A DNA stretch of 64,000 nt from Sporothrix humicola (lineage: Eukaryota; Ascomycota; Sordariomycetes; Ophiostomatales; Ophiostomataceae), in assembly GCA_021396245.1 (NCBI GenBank), contig WNYE01000005.1, positions 372,001 to 436,000 of the forward strand. Reading direction: 5' to 3'. Below the pieces are notes generated by a model, which ran no database searches, was not told where the DNA came from, and worked only from the letters and a program-made list of their open reading frames with translations. The position numbers and the translations under genes were made by a program. Of the stretch, positions 63,272-64,000 are shown in pieces; position 1 is the first letter of the stretch; each line of letters begins with the position of its first letter.

Positions 63272-64000
63272 ATGCCGTACAGCGGAATTCACCTCGACCC
63301 AGGTACGTCTCCGCATATGTGATACCGAGGAAAGAGCGAATGGACAACAGAACAACAAAAGAAGGAACGAACGGACAAAACAAAAAGAGAAGGAGTTTAA
63401 AGGGGCTTGAAAAGGGGCAGAACAAAAACAGACAAAAAAGAACTGTCACCGGCTCATCACTAACAACATCAGTCCCCCAGTCCGTCTCGGCGTACACCTG
63501 GCTGTTCCACACCCGCGACGCCCGCCATGGCACACCCATCGCCTACAGCCGCAACGGCATCCGCGACGCCCAGACCGGCCAGCACATGCCGTACCGCGGC
63601 CTCGCCGACCAGACAATCAACTGTGCAACAGCCCTGAGCAGTCTGCATGGCCTCAAGCCCCAGCAGACCGTGGCCATTGTGGCCAGCAACTCGATCAACT
63701 ACAAGGTGGCTCTCTTTGCCGCGGGTCGGCTGGGCGCGACGGTCGCGGTGCTGCCGTCGGCGGCGCTCGCTCAGGACATTACCTATTTTCTGACGGCGTC
63801 GAGTGCGCGCTACGTCTTTTATGACCGCGGAACCGCCGGCGAGGTGGCCAAGTCGTGGACCGGGCCGGGCAAGCCGCCGTACACGCTATTCTCGCTCGAC
63901 GGAAGCCAGTCTGGCAGCGCTCCGGTGTACACGATCGAGAGACTGATCAGCGAAGGCCAAAGCCGGGGCAGCTCCGCACAAGTTCCGGCATGGGAGGTGC
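63272..64000 (+). CDS. AMP-binding enzyme (acyl-CoA/4-coumarate ligase-like), 5' part only
   Basis: Exon 1 63272-63302 (MPYSGIHLDP plus one base), then an intron 63303-63472 with GTACGT and a CACTAAC branch; exon 2 starts at 63473 and runs off the window. About 186 residues are visible. The adenylating superfamily forms an acyl-AMP and passes it to CoA. Visible parts match the N-terminal domain: WLFHTRDARHG, the TVAIVASNSINYKVALFAAGRLGATV segment (A2 region; quoted in short form TVAIVASNS), and ALAQDITYFLTASSARY. The nucleotide-binding A3 motif (SSGTTG-like) lies beyond the right edge, so the exact subfamily cannot be settled. The gene follows the SDR on the same strand. Confidence 0.85.

Overview
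The window is nuclear DNA from a filamentous ascomycete (Pezizomycotina). Genes are densely packed on both strands. Most have short introns (about 55-120 nt) with GT..AG ends and CTAAC-type branch sites. Coding sequence is GC-rich, and 5' leaders are C/T-rich. The protein set is fungal housekeeping: Sec4-type Rab, ERG25, NCA2, KapC-type bZIP, Cdc3 septin, Got1, Slh1. The long Ala/Gly/Ser-rich insertions would suit a Sordariomycete; that finer placement is inference.

I support 22 recognisable or well-formed genes, two weaker ones, and partial genes at both ends. Left part (1-15.7 kb): ALG5 C-terminus (+), AFG2/DRG1 AAA ATPase (-), a probable mitochondrial orphan protein (+), SEC4 (-), NCA2 (-), ERG25 (+), and a pterin-carbinolamine dehydratase-like gene (-). 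From 15.7 to 21.8 kb there is a gene-poor, more AT-rich stretch. Middle part (21.8-48.3 kb): a KapC-like bZIP factor (+) with a probable 1.7-kb intron, ARP5 (-), profilin (+), GOT1 (-), SLH1 (+), a G-patch protein (-), an ENV9-like SDR (+), a small Q/P-rich orphan (+), a longin R-SNARE (+), a Dpb3/POLE4-type histone-fold protein (+), and PEX7 (-). Right part (48.3-64 kb): a 4.2-kb stretch without genes, a Cdc3-type septin (+) with a 4-nt first coding exon and a possible ORF inside its first intron, mitochondrial uS4/NAM9 (-), La protein (+), a classical SDR (+), and the start of an AMP-binding acyl-CoA synthetase-like gene (+).

The genes are mostly independent housekeeping loci and do not form one pathway. 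Secretion and membrane traffic recurs (SEC4, GOT1, VAMP-like SNARE, AFG2 by family history), as do mitochondria (NCA2, NAM9, probably the orphan and the dehydratase) and cytoskeleton/septation (profilin, septin). Many neighbours are divergent pairs that share an intergenic promoter region. The only pair suggestive of shared metabolism is the SDR and acyl-CoA synthetase at the right edge, and the window cuts it.

I saw no CRISPR array, rRNA, convincing tRNA, intact transposon or virus-derived gene. I did not find a clear undescribed multi-gene system. The observations most worth a second look are the ORF nested in the septin intron, the long kapC intron, the RGG tract inside Slh1, the degenerate D1 Walker B of AFG2, the lineage-specific orphan proteins, and a recurring TTTAGCGG motif upstream of neighbouring genes.
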